This document shows, one piece after another, positions 48,911 through 57,407 of a stretch of 64,000 nucleotides of DNA. This DNA is from JACVRW01 sp963734025. GTDB lineage: Bacteria; Actinomycetota; Thermoleophilia; Solirubrobacterales; Thermoleophilaceae. Location: the NCBI GenBank assembly GCA_963734025.1, contig CAVTFR010000017.1:248001-312000 (forward strand), read 5' to 3'. The notes below the pieces were generated by a model. The model was not told the DNA's origin, made no database searches, and saw only the letters and a list, made by a program, of their open reading frames with translations. Numbering within the stretch: the stretch's first letter is position 1; each line of letters starts with the position of its first letter. Both the position numbers and the translations under genes were made by a program.

Positions 48911-49900
48911 GTGCGCATCTTCTCGGGCATCCAGCCGACCGGGCGCAAGCACGCCGGCAACTACATCGGCGCCGTTCGCGGCTACCTGGAGGGCCAGGAG
49001 CGCGGCACGCCGGCGATCTACTGCATCGTCGACCTGCACGCGACGAGCATCGCCTACGACCCCGCTCGGCTGCCCGGCTACGTGCTCGACACCACCGCGA
49101 TGATGATCGCCTCGGGGATCGATCCGGAGCGCTGCATCCTGTTCCGCCAGTCAGACGTGAAGGAGCACTCAGAGCTCTGCTGGCTGCTGGCCTCGGTCAC
49201 GCCCTACGGCGACCTCCAGCGGATGCACCAGTTCAAGGACAAGTCCGCCCGCGAGCAGAAGCTCGTGCGCACGAGCCTGTTCCTCTATCCGGTCCTGCAG
49301 GCGGCGGACATCCTGCTCTACAAGACCGATGAGGTGCCGGTGGGCGACGACCAGCGCCAGCACGTCGAGCTTGCCCGCGAGATCGCCCGTCGCTTCAACA
49401 CGACCTACGGCGAGGTGCTCGTCGAGCCCGAGCACGTGATCCCCGAGGTCGGCGCGCGCATCATGGACCTCCAGGAGCCCGAGGCGAAGATGTCGACGAG
49501 CTCCAGCAGCGAGGCCGGCCTCGTCTACATCGACGACGAGCCCGACGCGATCATGCGCAAGATCAAGCGCGCTCAGACCGACTCGGGCAGCGCCGTCGTA
49601 CGCGCGCCCGACAAGGCCGGCATCACGAACCTGATCGACATGCTCGCGGCGGCGCGGGGGGTCGCGACCGAGGAGATCGAGCGCGAGTTCGAGGGGCAGG
49701 GCTACGGCGCCTTCAAGCAGGCGGTGGGCGAGGGACTCGTCGAGCTGCTTGCGCCGGTGCGCGAGCGCTATCAGGCGCTCCGCCCGGACGAGGCGGGGCT
49801 CGAGGCGACGCTGACCATGGGAGCCGAGCGCGCGAGGGAGATAGCCACCGGCACGATGGCCGAGGTGCGCCACGTGATGGGGATCGGCCCAAAGCGTTAA
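48911..49900 (+). CDS. trpS: tryptophanyl-tRNA synthetase
   Basis: A 329-aa class Ic synthetase that charges tRNA-Trp. The HIGH-type motif is GRKHAGNYIG and the second signature reads KMSTS in place of KMSKS. Other conserved blocks are DLHAT, QSDVKEHSELCWLL, YPVLQAADILLY and PVGDDQRQHVELARE. GTG start in a leaderless context. A palindrome and a very short membrane-peptide gene follow. Confidence 0.94.
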   Translation: MRIFSGIQPTGRKHAGNYIGAVRGYLEGQERGTPAIYCIVDLHATSIAYDPARLPGYVLDTTAMMIASGIDPERCILFRQSDVKEHSELCWLLASVTPYGDLQRMHQFKDKSAREQKLVRTSLFLYPVLQAADILLYKTDEVPVGDDQRQHVELAREIARRFNTTYGEVLVEPEHVIPEVGARIMDLQEPEAKMSTSSSSEAGLVYIDDEPDAIMRKIKRAQTDSGSAVVRAPDKAGITNLIDMLAAARGVATEEIEREFEGQGYGAFKQAVGEGLVELLAPVRERYQALRPDEAGLEATLTMGAERAREIATGTMAEVRHVMGIGPKR

Positions 49901-49906
49901 AGGCGG

Positions 49907-49932
49907 GCGCTTGTGGCGCCGATCACAAGCGC
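49907..49932. promoter_or_regulatory. perfect inverted repeat with a TGTG-N8-CACA core
   Basis: Arms GCGCTTGTG and CACAAGCGC flank GCGCCGAT. The core TGTGG-N6-TCACA resembles a CRP/FNR-family operator. It ends immediately before the ATG of the 33-residue gene and starts six bases after the trpS stop, so it may equally be the trpS terminator. Confidence 0.55.
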
Positions 49933-50034
49933 ATGAAGGCAATCGAGCGCCCACTCGTCCGGCCGCTCCTCATCCTTCTGATGGCCGCCGTCCTCTGGAC
50001 GCTGCTCACGGCTGACGTCGGGCTGCGCGTCTAG
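49933..50034 (+). CDS. 33-residue single-pass membrane peptide
   Basis: ATG to TAG encodes MKAIERPLVRPLLILLMAA then VLWTLLTADVGLRV: a basic start, one hydrophobic helix of about 20 residues and a short tail. The composition is that of a genuine small membrane protein and not of random high-GC sequence. There is no ribosome binding site, because the inverted repeat abuts the ATG. Its stop codon overlaps the scpA -10 box. No homologue is recognised. Confidence 0.5.
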   Translation: MKAIERPLVRPLLILLMAAVLWTLLTADVGLRV

Positions 50035-50037
50035 TCT
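50032..50037 (+). promoter_or_regulatory. -10 box TAGTCT of scpA
   Basis: TAGTCT ends eight bases before the scpA ATG. Its first three bases are the stop codon of the small membrane peptide gene. Confidence 0.5.
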
Positions 50038-50045
50038 CCCCGGCG

Positions 50046-50771
50046 ATGTCAATCGCCGCGCTCGACCTCGATCTCGAGGTCTTCCACGGGCCCTTCGACC
50101 TGCTGCTCACCCTGGTCCTGAGGGAGGAGGTCGACCTGCTCGAGGTCGACCTCGCGGAGGTGGTGCTCGCCTACGTCGAGCACCTCGAGCGCTCGGGAGA
50201 GCTCGATCTCGAGGCCGCCACCGAGTTCCTGGTGCTGATCGCGGCGCTGCTCGAGCTCAAGTCGCGGCTGATGCTCCCGGCCGAGGACGAGGATGGCATC
50301 GACCTCGAGCCGCAGGAGGCCGCCGAGGAGCTGCTCGCGCGCATGCTCGAGTACCACCGCTACCGCGGCGCGGCGGAGCACCTGCGCGACCGGCTCTCTG
50401 CCGAGCACGGCTATCGCTACCGCGAGGCGCCGCTGCCCCCCGCGCTGCGGCGCGTCTCGATCGAGGTGGCGGAGGCGGCGTACGAGCCGCGCCGGCTCGC
50501 CGAGGCGATCGGGGAGCTCCTGCGGGTGCCGCCGCCGCTCGACCTGCGGCACGTGCGCCGGCCGGCGGTGTCGGTCGAGCAGCGGCTGGCCCATCTGCGC
50601 GACCTGCTCTCCTCGCGGGCGCGCTTCTCGTTCGACGAGGCGGTCGAGGGCGCGGACCGGCTGACCGAGGCGGTCACGCTGTTCGCGCTGCTCGAGCTCT
50701 ACAAGGCGGGCGAGGTGAGCTGGGAGCAGGAGGTTCCGTTCGGCCCGATCACGGTGACGGCGCGCCCATGA
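50046..50771 (+). CDS. scpA: segregation and condensation protein A (kleisin)
   Basis: A 241-aa kleisin that bridges SMC heads in the Smc-ScpAB condensin. The N-terminal helical domain has FHGPFDLLLTLVLREEVDLLEVDL, then TEFLVLIAALLELKSRLMLP. The C-terminal winged helix ends AVTLFALLELYKAGEVSWEQEVPFG. It is coupled to scpB by an ATGA overlap. Confidence 0.93.
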   Translation: MSIAALDLDLEVFHGPFDLLLTLVLREEVDLLEVDLAEVVLAYVEHLERSGELDLEAATEFLVLIAALLELKSRLMLPAEDEDGIDLEPQEAAEELLARMLEYHRYRGAAEHLRDRLSAEHGYRYREAPLPPALRRVSIEVAEAAYEPRRLAEAIGELLRVPPPLDLRHVRRPAVSVEQRLAHLRDLLSSRARFSFDEAVEGADRLTEAVTLFALLELYKAGEVSWEQEVPFGPITVTARP

Positions 50772-51367
50772 ACGATCGCGGCGGCCTCCAGGACCTCGCA
50801 CGCACGGTCGAGGCGCTGCTGTTCCTGTCCTCGGAGCCGGTCTCCGTCGAGCGACTCGCCGACGCCTGCGAGACCTCCGAGGGTGAGGTGGTCGAGGCGC
50901 TTGCGCGGCTGCGCGAGCACTACGCCGAGGGCTTCCGCGGAGTCGTCCTGCGCGAGGTGGCGGGCGGCTTCACGCTCGCCACGGATCCGGTCGCCGAGCG
51001 CGCGGCCCGGCGGCTGCTCGCGAAGCCGCGTACTCCGCCGCTCACCCAGGCGCAGGCCGAGTGCCTCGCGATCGTGGCCTATCTGCAGCCGGTCTCGCGC
51101 CCGGAGATCGCCCGCATCCGCGGCGTCGCCTCCGAGTCCGCCGTCGGCACCCTCCTCGAGCGAGGGCTGATCGAGGAGTCGGGTCGCTCGCGCTTCGGGG
51201 CGGTGCTGTACCGCACGACGGACCTCTTCGAGAAGCTGTTCGGGCTCTCGGGGCTCGACGCGCTGCCCGACCCGGCCGCCTTCGACCCGAGCCCCGAGGA
51301 CGAGGGCGAGCTGCGCGAGCGGCTCACGCGCGCCGGCGAGCAGCGCGCCCAGAGCGCGCCGGGCTAG
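50768..51367 (+). CDS. scpB: segregation and condensation protein B
   Basis: A 199-aa protein of two winged-helix domains (VEALLFLSSEPVSVERLADAC and LAIVAYLQPVSRPEIARIRGVASESAVGTLLERGLI). It dimerises and binds ScpA in the condensin complex. The C-terminal extension is acidic. It ends with an arm of the hairpin at 51361-51406. Confidence 0.92.
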   Translation: MNDRGGLQDLARTVEALLFLSSEPVSVERLADACETSEGEVVEALARLREHYAEGFRGVVLREVAGGFTLATDPVAERAARRLLAKPRTPPLTQAQAECLAIVAYLQPVSRPEIARIRGVASESAVGTLLERGLIEESGRSRFGAVLYRTTDLFEKLFGLSGLDALPDPAAFDPSPEDEGELRERLTRAGEQRAQSAPG

Positions 51368-51406
51368 CCGGCCGCGAGCGCACCACGGTCGCGGGGGCAT
51401 TAGCCC
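51361..51406 (+). terminator. nested hairpin after scpB
   Basis: GGGCTA (51361-51366) pairs with TAGCCC (51401-51406), and inside it CCGCGA (51372-51377) pairs with TCGCGG (51389-51394). It has no U-tract. The scpB stop codon lies in the first arm. Confidence 0.45.
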
Positions 51407-51469
51407 AGCTTATGGCTGACCCCTGGAGGTCCTCATTGATTGATGGCAAGGGTCTGCCATGCTCGTGCG

Positions 51470-52474
51470 GTGTCACGCCGCTCCTGGACGCTGTTGCTCA
51501 CGCTCTCGGCGCTCTGGGGCTCCTCCTACCTGTTCATCAAGCTGGCGCTCGAGGACGACCTCAGCCCGGCGGTGATCGTCAGCGTGCGCACGGCTCTCGC
51601 CGCGCTCGTGCTGCTGCCCCTGGCAGCGTCCCGCGGCGCGCTTGGCGGCCTTCGCGCGAACGTCGCGCCGATCCTGTTGCTGGCGGTGGTGCAGATGGGC
51701 GGCCCGCTGCTCCTCATCGCCGCCGGTGAGCAGCACATCTCCTCCTCGCTCACCGGCATCCTGGTGGCCACCGCACCGATCTTCACATTTCTTCTTGCCT
51801 TCGCCCAGGAGGGCCAGGAGCGGGCCTCCGGCATCAGCCTGAGCGGCGTGGCGATCGGCATCGGGGGCGTCGCCCTGTTGCTCGGCCTCGACTCCGGCGG
51901 CGGCGGAGCGGCGCTGGCGGGCGGCCTCATGGTCGTCGCCGCGAGCCTCGGCTACGGCATCGGCGGCTGGGTGGTCAAGCGCCAGGTGCACGACGTGCAG
52001 CCCGTCGCGATGGTGGGCGCCACGGCGACTGTCGCCGCCCTGCTGACCGCACCCGCTGCGCTGCTCAGCCTGCCGGCGCAGTTCCCCGGCTTCAAGGCAA
52101 GTGCGTCGCTGATCGTGCTCGGGGTGCTCTGCACCGGGGCGGCTTTCGTCATCTTCTACTCCCTGGTGTCGAGCGACGGGCCGGCGCGCGCCTCGCTCGT
52201 CGGCTACATCGCACCCGGCTTCAGCGTGCTCTACGGGGTCACGCTGCTCTCGGAGAGCTTCACGGTCACCACAGCGGCGGGCCTCGTCGCGATCACCGGT
52301 GGTTCTTGGCTCGCGGCGGAGGGCCGCTGGCCCTGGCAGCCGCGCTCAACCCTGGCGCGCGGCGAGCTGCCCGCAGGCGGCGTCGATGTCGCGGCCGCGC
52401 GTGAGGCGGACGGTGGTGCGGACGCCGCGCTGCTCGAGGGCGGCGCGAAACGCCGCGATCGCGTCACGGCCTGA
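51470..52474 (+). CDS. EamA/DMT family transporter with an antisense-derived tail
   Basis: A 334-aa inner-membrane transporter with ten hydrophobic segments in two EamA repeats (LSALWGSSYLFIKLAL and ASLGYGIGGWVVKRQ). It is probably a metabolite or amino-acid exporter. The GTG at 51470 follows CATGCT by six bases. The last membrane helix ends near SWLAAEGRW. The remaining 45 or so residues are encoded antisense to the conserved 3' end of rlmN (129-bp overlap), so the ancestral stop was probably lost. Confidence 0.85.
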   Translation: MSRRSWTLLLTLSALWGSSYLFIKLALEDDLSPAVIVSVRTALAALVLLPLAASRGALGGLRANVAPILLLAVVQMGGPLLLIAAGEQHISSSLTGILVATAPIFTFLLAFAQEGQERASGISLSGVAIGIGGVALLLGLDSGGGGAALAGGLMVVAASLGYGIGGWVVKRQVHDVQPVAMVGATATVAALLTAPAALLSLPAQFPGFKASASLIVLGVLCTGAAFVIFYSLVSSDGPARASLVGYIAPGFSVLYGVTLLSESFTVTTAAGLVAITGGSWLAAEGRWPWQPRSTLARGELPAGGVDVAAAREADGGADAALLEGGAKRRDRVTA

Positions 52475-53377
52475 GCCCCGGTAGGGCGCATCGGTCGGGT
52501 CCCCTGCGGGAGGGCGCGGGTCGGTCCGCGCCGGACCGATTGGATTCATCGGGATCAGGTTGACCTTGAATGCGTGGCGCGGTTCGAGCAGGGCGGCCAG
52601 CTGCACGGCCTGCTCGTAGCGGTCGTTGACCCCATCCAGCATCAGGTACTCGACGAACACCTGGCGCCGGCGGCGCTCGTGCCAGCGCAGGCAGGCGTCG
52701 AGCACGTCGCGCAGCGGATAGCGCTCGTTGACCGGCATCAGCTCGGAGCGCAGCGCCTCCTCGGGGGCGTGCAGCGACAGCGCGAGTCGCACCGGCGGCC
52801 CCTCGGCGGCCATCCGCTCGATTCCGGGGATCCAGCCGACCGTCGAGATGCCGGTGTTCGAATGCGCGATGCCGACCTCGGGCAGTCGCTCGCACGCGGG
52901 CAGCACGTTGTCGAGGTTCATGAGCGGCTCGCCCATGCCCATGAAGACCGCATGGTTGACCGGCTCTTCACGCCGGAAGTGGAGCGCCTGGTCGAGGATC
53001 TCGGAGGTGGTGAGGTTGCGCCCGAACTTCATGGCGCCGGTCGCGCAGAACGTGCAGGTGAGCGGACAGCCCGACTGGCTCGACAGGCAGAGCGAGCGGC
53101 GCCCGTCGCGGTAGCGCATCAGCACCGCCTCGAGCGGGCGGCCGTCGCGGGTCTCGAAGAGCGCCTTCTCGGTGCCGTCGCGGGCGAGCGCGGAGCGCAC
53201 GAGCTTCAAGGACGAGAAGGGCACCGCCTCGGCGAGGCGCGTGCGCAGCTCCGCGGGCAGGTTGGTCATCTCCTCGTATGAGCCGGCGCCGCGCGCGATC
53301 CATTCCCACACCTGGCGGGAGCGGAAGCGGGGCTCGCCGCCGGCGGCGAGCTGCTCGTCGAGGAGAGCGAGGTCCAC
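52346..53377 (-). CDS. rlmN: dual-specificity rRNA/tRNA (adenine-C2)-methyltransferase RlmN
   Basis: A 343-aa radical SAM enzyme that methylates C2 of A2503 in 23S rRNA and A37 in some tRNAs. The 4Fe-4S motif is CPLTCTFC (CxxxCxxC), followed by ATGAMKFGRNLTTSEI. Other blocks are VFMGMGEPLMNLDNV, LALSLHAP and the C-terminal TVRLTRGRDIDAACGQL, which carries the catalytic Cys. GTG start, divergent from map with 30 bp between starts. Confidence 0.92.
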   Translation of the reverse strand: MDLALLDEQLAAGGEPRFRSRQVWEWIARGAGSYEEMTNLPAELRTRLAEAVPFSSLKLVRSALARDGTEKALFETRDGRPLEAVLMRYRDGRRSLCLSSQSGCPLTCTFCATGAMKFGRNLTTSEILDQALHFRREEPVNHAVFMGMGEPLMNLDNVLPACERLPEVGIAHSNTGISTVGWIPGIERMAAEGPPVRLALSLHAPEEALRSELMPVNERYPLRDVLDACLRWHERRRRQVFVEYLMLDGVNDRYEQAVQLAALLEPRHAFKVNLIPMNPIGPARTDPRPPAGDPTDAPYRGSGRDAIAAFRAALEQRGVRTTVRLTRGRDIDAACGQLAARQG

Positions 53378-53395
53378 GCCCTGAGTGTGACTGAG

Positions 53396-53401
53396 TAGCC
53401 T
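53396..53401 (+). promoter_or_regulatory. -10 box TAGCCT of map
   Basis: TAGCCT ends six bases before the map ATG, a leaderless-type promoter. Confidence 0.5.
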
Positions 53402-53407
53402 CGAGAG

Positions 53408-54166
53408 ATGTCCGTCGACACACCCGAGCAGCTGGACGGCCTCAAGCGTGTCGGGCGCGTCGTCGCGGAGACGATCGCCGCCGTGCGCCAGGCTGCGCTT
53501 CCGGGGGTCACGACAGCCGGGCTCGACGCGATCGCCGAGGCCGTGTTCGAGCGTCACGGCGCCCGCTCCGGTCCGATCCTGACCTACGGCTACCCCGGCA
53601 GCATCTGCCTGAGCGTCGACGACGAGATCGTGCACGGCATCCCCGGCTCACGCACGCTGCGCGCGGGGCAGCTGCTGACGATCGACGTCGCGGCCGAGCT
53701 CGACGGCTTCCATGCGGATGCCGCCACCACGGTCGCGATCGGCTCGCCGAGCGCGGCCGCGGGCCGTCTGATCTCGTCCGGCCGCAGGGCGCTCGCCGCC
53801 GGAATCCGGGCGGCGCAGCCCGGCGCGACCCTGCGCGACGTCGGCGCCGCGGTCGAGGCGTCGGCCGAGGCCGACGGCTTCAAGGTCGCCCGCGAGCTCA
53901 CCGGCCACGGCATCGGCCGCGAGATGCACGAGCCGCCGACCGTCTTCAACTGGCCGGCGCCGTTCGAGGAGGCGTCGCTCGAGCTCACCGAGGGCCTCGT
54001 CTTCACGATCGAGCCGATGATCACCGCCGGCAGCCCACGCTTCGCGGCAGCCTCGGACGGCTGGACGATTCGCTCGCTCGACGGCGCGCCATCGACACAC
54101 GAGGAGCACACCGTGATGGTGCGGCGCGGCGGCGCGCTCGTGCTTACGGACTCAGCTCGTAGCTGA
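53408..54166 (+). CDS. map: methionine aminopeptidase, type I
   Basis: A 252-aa M24A metallopeptidase that removes initiator Met. Metal ligands are seen in TIDVAAELDGFHADA (two Asp), GHGIGREMHEPP (His), VFTIEPMI (Glu) and HEEHTVMV (Glu). There is no SH3/zinc extension. It lies apart from the usual ribosomal protein/secY/adk block. Its 3' end overlaps the convergent M24 gene by 23 bp. Confidence 0.93.
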   Translation: MSVDTPEQLDGLKRVGRVVAETIAAVRQAALPGVTTAGLDAIAEAVFERHGARSGPILTYGYPGSICLSVDDEIVHGIPGSRTLRAGQLLTIDVAAELDGFHADAATTVAIGSPSAAAGRLISSGRRALAAGIRAAQPGATLRDVGAAVEASAEADGFKVARELTGHGIGREMHEPPTVFNWPAPFEEASLELTEGLVFTIEPMITAGSPRFAAASDGWTIRSLDGAPSTHEEHTVMVRRGGALVLTDSARS

Positions 54167-55292
54167 ACTCGGTGAGGCGCTCGCAGCCGTCCTCCGTGAC
54201 GAGCAGGAGGTCCTCGAGCCGCACGCCGCCGTAGCCGCTCCGGTAGCAGCCCGGTTCGACCGCCACGACGTCCCCGGGCACGAGCGGATCGGCGCCCGTA
54301 CGGCCCAGCGCCGGCTCCTCGTGCACCTCGAGCCCGACCCCGTGACCGAGCGAGTGAAAGAACCCGTCACTGAGGGGCTCGCCCTCGGGCTTGGTGCGCT
54401 GAGTCGGCTCGCCGGCGGCCTCGAAGACATCGCAGGCCACGTCGAACAGCTCACGCCCGCTGACCCCCGGGCGCGCCCGCATGCGGACCCGCTCGAGCGC
54501 CTCGAGGGCGAGCGCGTGCCAGGCGGCGACGTCTCGGGCGGGCTCGCCGCCCGCCACGAACGTGCGCGTCATGTCCGCCCAGCAGCCGGAGCGCTCGTCC
54601 CGCGGCCAGAGGTCGATGATCACCGGCACTCCGGCGGGTAGCGGACCCCGGCCCTGCTCGTGTCCCGAGGCGCCCGCCGGCCCGGCGGCCACGATGATGT
54701 CCTCCGGCGCCGGGGCGCCCAGCTCGGCGCAGACGTCGCGGATGCGCGCACGGACCGCCTCGGCGGTGAGCGGCTCGCCGTCGCTGGCGAGCGCGCCGTT
54801 GCGTGCGCTCGCCGTTCGGAGCAGCGCGGCGGCGGCGGCCATGCCGGCGTCGGCGGCGGCCTGCGCGCGGCGGACGCCCTCGATCTCCGCCGGCGTCTTG
54901 GAACGCCGCCGGCGTGTGAACTCGAGGGCGTCGGGCACGACCTCGACGCCGTCGGCTCGCAGGCGGTCCGCCACGGCCACCGGCAGCTCTGCCGGGACGA
55001 CGAGCCGGCGCGCCTCGAGCCGCGCGGCGGCGCGCGCGCACAGCTCGACGTCGATCTCGTGCCAGCGCATCCCGGCGGCGATCAAGTCGTCGAGCCCGAG
55101 CGAGTACGGATCGAGGACCTCGACGCCCGCGGCGGCCGCCTTCACCCGCGCAGCCTCCAGTGAGGAGATCACGACTACGCGGCGGCCAGCCACCTCGAAG
55201 TAGTCGAACGGGTCCACGATCCCGAGTGGCAGCTCGTGCCGCAGAGCGGCCGAGCGATGGGTGTCCCCGTGAATCAGAACGTCCGGCGCCAT
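54144..55292 (-). CDS. M24 family Xaa-Pro aminopeptidase-like protein
   Basis: A 382-aa pita-bread-fold peptidase. The N-terminal creatinase-like domain (about 1-125) is followed by an M24 domain with the ligand blocks VIIDLWPRDERSGCWADMTRTF (two Asp), HSLGHGVGLEVHEEP (His), DVVAVEPG (Glu) and GVRLEDLLLV (Glu). A tryptophan replaces the usual hydrophobic residue between the strand and the first Asp region. It is a candidate prolidase or aminopeptidase P. The ATG has TAGGGT eight bases upstream. Confidence 0.85.
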   Translation of the reverse strand: MAPDVLIHGDTHRSAALRHELPLGIVDPFDYFEVAGRRVVVISSLEAARVKAAAAGVEVLDPYSLGLDDLIAAGMRWHEIDVELCARAAARLEARRLVVPAELPVAVADRLRADGVEVVPDALEFTRRRRSKTPAEIEGVRRAQAAADAGMAAAAALLRTASARNGALASDGEPLTAEAVRARIRDVCAELGAPAPEDIIVAAGPAGASGHEQGRGPLPAGVPVIIDLWPRDERSGCWADMTRTFVAGGEPARDVAAWHALALEALERVRMRARPGVSGRELFDVACDVFEAAGEPTQRTKPEGEPLSDGFFHSLGHGVGLEVHEEPALGRTGADPLVPGDVVAVEPGCYRSGYGGVRLEDLLLVTEDGCERLTEFSYELSP

Positions 55293-55300
55293 GTGCTCGC

Positions 55301-55306
55301 ACCCTA
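55301..55306 (-). promoter_or_regulatory. -10 box TAGGGT of the M24 gene
   Basis: TAGGGT on the minus strand ends eight bases before the ATG at 55292. Confidence 0.5.
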
Positions 55307-55334
55307 CGCCGTGGCCTCAACACTTGCCCCGCCC

Positions 55335-56264
55335 GTGCCGACATTCGTTGGACGGGGTACTTCGGTGCGGCAATTCGACGACCCAGAAATCTTCCGGGCG
55401 GTCTTCCAGACCGCCGGTACGGGCATGGCGCTCGCGGCGCTCGATGGCCGCTTCCTGCGGGTGAACGCAGCCCTCTGCCGGATCGCGGACAGGACCGAGG
55501 AGGAGATGCTCGCGACGACGCTCGCGGAGATCACCCACCCGGACGACCGCCCGCTCGACGAGCACGCGCTCTACCGGTTCCGGGACGGCGACTCGGGGGC
55601 CCACGCCGAGCGGCGCTGGCTGCGGGCGGACGGCTCGACCGTGTGGGTAGAGGTTCAGGCTACGACCGTGCGCTACGAGACCGACGGCCCCACCTACCTG
55701 CTCTGGCAGGTCACCGACGTGACCGAGCGGCGGCAGATGGAGCAGCGGCTGCGCCATCTCGCCGACCACGACGGCCTCACCGGGCTCTTCAACCGGCGCC
55801 GCTTCGAGGAGGAGCTCGAGCGCCACGTCTCGCACTCGCGCCGCTACGGAATGGAGGGCGCGATCCTCCTGATCGACGTGGACGAGCTGAAGGCGATCAA
55901 CGACGGCGGCGGCCATCGCGCCGGCGACGCCGTCCTGATCGCGGTGGCCGGCGTGCTCCGGGGCCGCCTGCGCCAGAGCGACGTCATCGCGCGCTTCGGC
56001 GGCGACGAGTTCGCCGTGCTGCTGCCCCACGCGACCGCCGGCGACGCCGCGAGCGTCGGCGAGGACCTCGCCGCCGGCGTGCGCACCGAGGTGCGGACGC
56101 TCGCCGGCCCGGTCACGATCAGCGTCGGCGTCGGGGAGCTGACCGCCCGCGTCCGCAGCGCCGACGAGGCGCTCAGCCTCGCCGACGCATCGATGTACCG
56201 CTCGAAGGTGCGCGGCGGCGACGGCCTCGGCCCGGGCGCGGCGGAGGCCAGCGGGGCGGCCTGA
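55335..56264 (+). CDS. PAS-GGDEF diguanylate cyclase
   Basis: A cytoplasmic protein of about 309 aa with a PAS/PAC sensor (IFRAVFQTAGTGMALAALDGRFLRVN ... at 55389-55740, ending WQVTDVTERRQ) and a GGDEF domain with all catalytic features: LTGLFNRRRFEEEL, LIDVDELKAINDGGGH and RFGGDEFAVLL. An RQSD sits five residues before GGDEF, matching the RxxD product-inhibition site, so it should make c-di-GMP with feedback control. The start is uncertain: GTG at 55335 (AACACT ten bases upstream), 55311 or 55365. Confidence 0.88.
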   Translation: MPTFVGRGTSVRQFDDPEIFRAVFQTAGTGMALAALDGRFLRVNAALCRIADRTEEEMLATTLAEITHPDDRPLDEHALYRFRDGDSGAHAERRWLRADGSTVWVEVQATTVRYETDGPTYLLWQVTDVTERRQMEQRLRHLADHDGLTGLFNRRRFEEELERHVSHSRRYGMEGAILLIDVDELKAINDGGGHRAGDAVLIAVAGVLRGRLRQSDVIARFGGDEFAVLLPHATAGDAASVGEDLAAGVRTEVRTLAGPVTISVGVGELTARVRSADEALSLADASMYRSKVRGGDGLGPGAAEASGAA

Positions 56265-56273
56265 CGCACCTCG

Positions 56274-56279
56274 TACGCT
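56274..56279 (+). promoter_or_regulatory. -10 box TACGCT
   Basis: TACGCT ends six bases before the GTG at 56286. Confidence 0.5.
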
Positions 56280-56285
56280 CTGCGC

Positions 56286-57017
56286 GTGCGACTGGCCAAG
56301 TACCTCGCTCACGCCGGAGTCGCCTCGCGGCGCGCCGCCGAGGGCCTGATCGCTGCGGGCCGGGTGACGGTCGGAGGGGAGCTCGTGCGCGACCCGGCGC
56401 GCGACGTCGACGAGACGAGCAGCGTCGCGGTCGACGGACGAGAGGTGCGGCCCGAGCCGCACGAGGTGCACGCGCTCAACAAGCCGGCCGGCGTCGTCTC
56501 GACGGCGCACGACACGCATGGCCGGCCGACGGTCGTCGAGCTGGTTCGCTCCTCGCGGCGCCTGTACCCGGTCGGCCGCCTCGACGCCGACACGACCGGC
56601 CTGATCCTGCTGACGAACGACGGTGAGCTGGCCGAGCGCCTCACCCATCCGCGCTACGGCGTCGAGAAGGTCTACCGGGCTCGCATCCAGCCGGCGCGCC
56701 TGGCGCCGCACGCCCTGGAGGCGCTCCGCCGGGGCGTCGAGCTCGACGACGGCATGACGGCTCCGGCGCGCGTCCGCCAGCCACGCGCCGGGCTGCTCGA
56801 GATCGGCCTCCGCGAGGGCCGTAAGCGCCAGGTGCGGCGCATGATCGAGGCCGTCGGCCACCGCGTGCTCGAGCTCCAGCGGGTCGCGTTCGGGCCGCTC
56901 GGCCTGCGCGGGCTCGAGCCGGGGCGCAGCCGGCGGCTCACCGCGGCGGAGGTGGGGCGCCTGCGGCGGGCCACGGAATCACGCGCCGCTCGGGCATCGC
57001 GAAGGGCGCCGCGCTAG
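56286..57017 (+). CDS. rluB: 23S rRNA pseudouridine synthase (RluB/RsuA family)
   Basis: A 243-aa enzyme with an N-terminal S4 RNA-binding domain (MRLAKYLAHAGVASRRAAEGLI) and a catalytic domain with Asp100 in GRLDADTTGLILLTNDGEL. KVYRARI and EGRKRQVRRMIEAVGHRV are conserved. It resembles RluB, which acts on U2605. It is often next to scpAB in other genomes; here it lies about 5 kb away. Arg/Ala-rich C-terminus. GTG start. Confidence 0.9.
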   Translation: MRLAKYLAHAGVASRRAAEGLIAAGRVTVGGELVRDPARDVDETSSVAVDGREVRPEPHEVHALNKPAGVVSTAHDTHGRPTVVELVRSSRRLYPVGRLDADTTGLILLTNDGELAERLTHPRYGVEKVYRARIQPARLAPHALEALRRGVELDDGMTAPARVRQPRAGLLEIGLREGRKRQVRRMIEAVGHRVLELQRVAFGPLGLRGLEPGRSRRLTAAEVGRLRRATESRAARASRRAPR

Positions 57018-57041
57018 CCGCCTGCCAGAATCACCCGCCGC

Positions 57042-57407
57042 ATGAGGCTGAGGGCACTCAGAGGGGCCGTGACGGTGCCGGACAACGACGCCGACGCCAT
57101 CCTGTCCGCCACCGAGGAGCTCGTCCACGAGGTGATGGAGCGGAACGCCCTCAGGATCGAGGACATGGTGAGCTGCATCTTCACCTGCACGGACGACCTC
57201 GACGCCGAGTTCCCGGCCGTGGCCGCGCGCCGGCTCGGGCTCAGCTCGGTGCCGCTCCTGTGCGCCCGCGAGATCGACGTGCCGGGGTCGCTCCCGCGTG
57301 TGATCCGGCTCCTGCTTCACTGCTACGCGGACCCAGAGACGGAGCCCCGCCACGTCTACCTGCGCGAGGCGGTGTCCCTGCGCCGCGACCTGGAGGGCGC
57401 CCAGTGA
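57042..57407 (+). CDS. aroH: chorismate mutase, AroH type
   Basis: A 121-aa trimeric chorismate mutase of the Bacillus AroH fold that converts chorismate to prephenate. RALRGAVTVPDNDADAIL, MVSCIFTCTDDLDAEFPAVAARRLG and PLLCAREIDVPGSLPRVIRLL carry the active-site Arg, Glu and Cys-region residues. CAGAAT lies ten bases before the ATG. The stop overlaps the aminotransferase GTG. It heads the aromatic amino acid block. Confidence 0.93.
   Translation: MRLRALRGAVTVPDNDADAILSATEELVHEVMERNALRIEDMVSCIFTCTDDLDAEFPAVAARRLGLSSVPLLCAREIDVPGSLPRVIRLLLHCYADPETEPRHVYLREAVSLRRDLEGAQ

Noticed and set aside
48857..48913. T-box or tryptophan leader before trpS
   Set aside because: A -10 box nine bases from the start leaves no transcribed leader, and no T-box sequence is visible.
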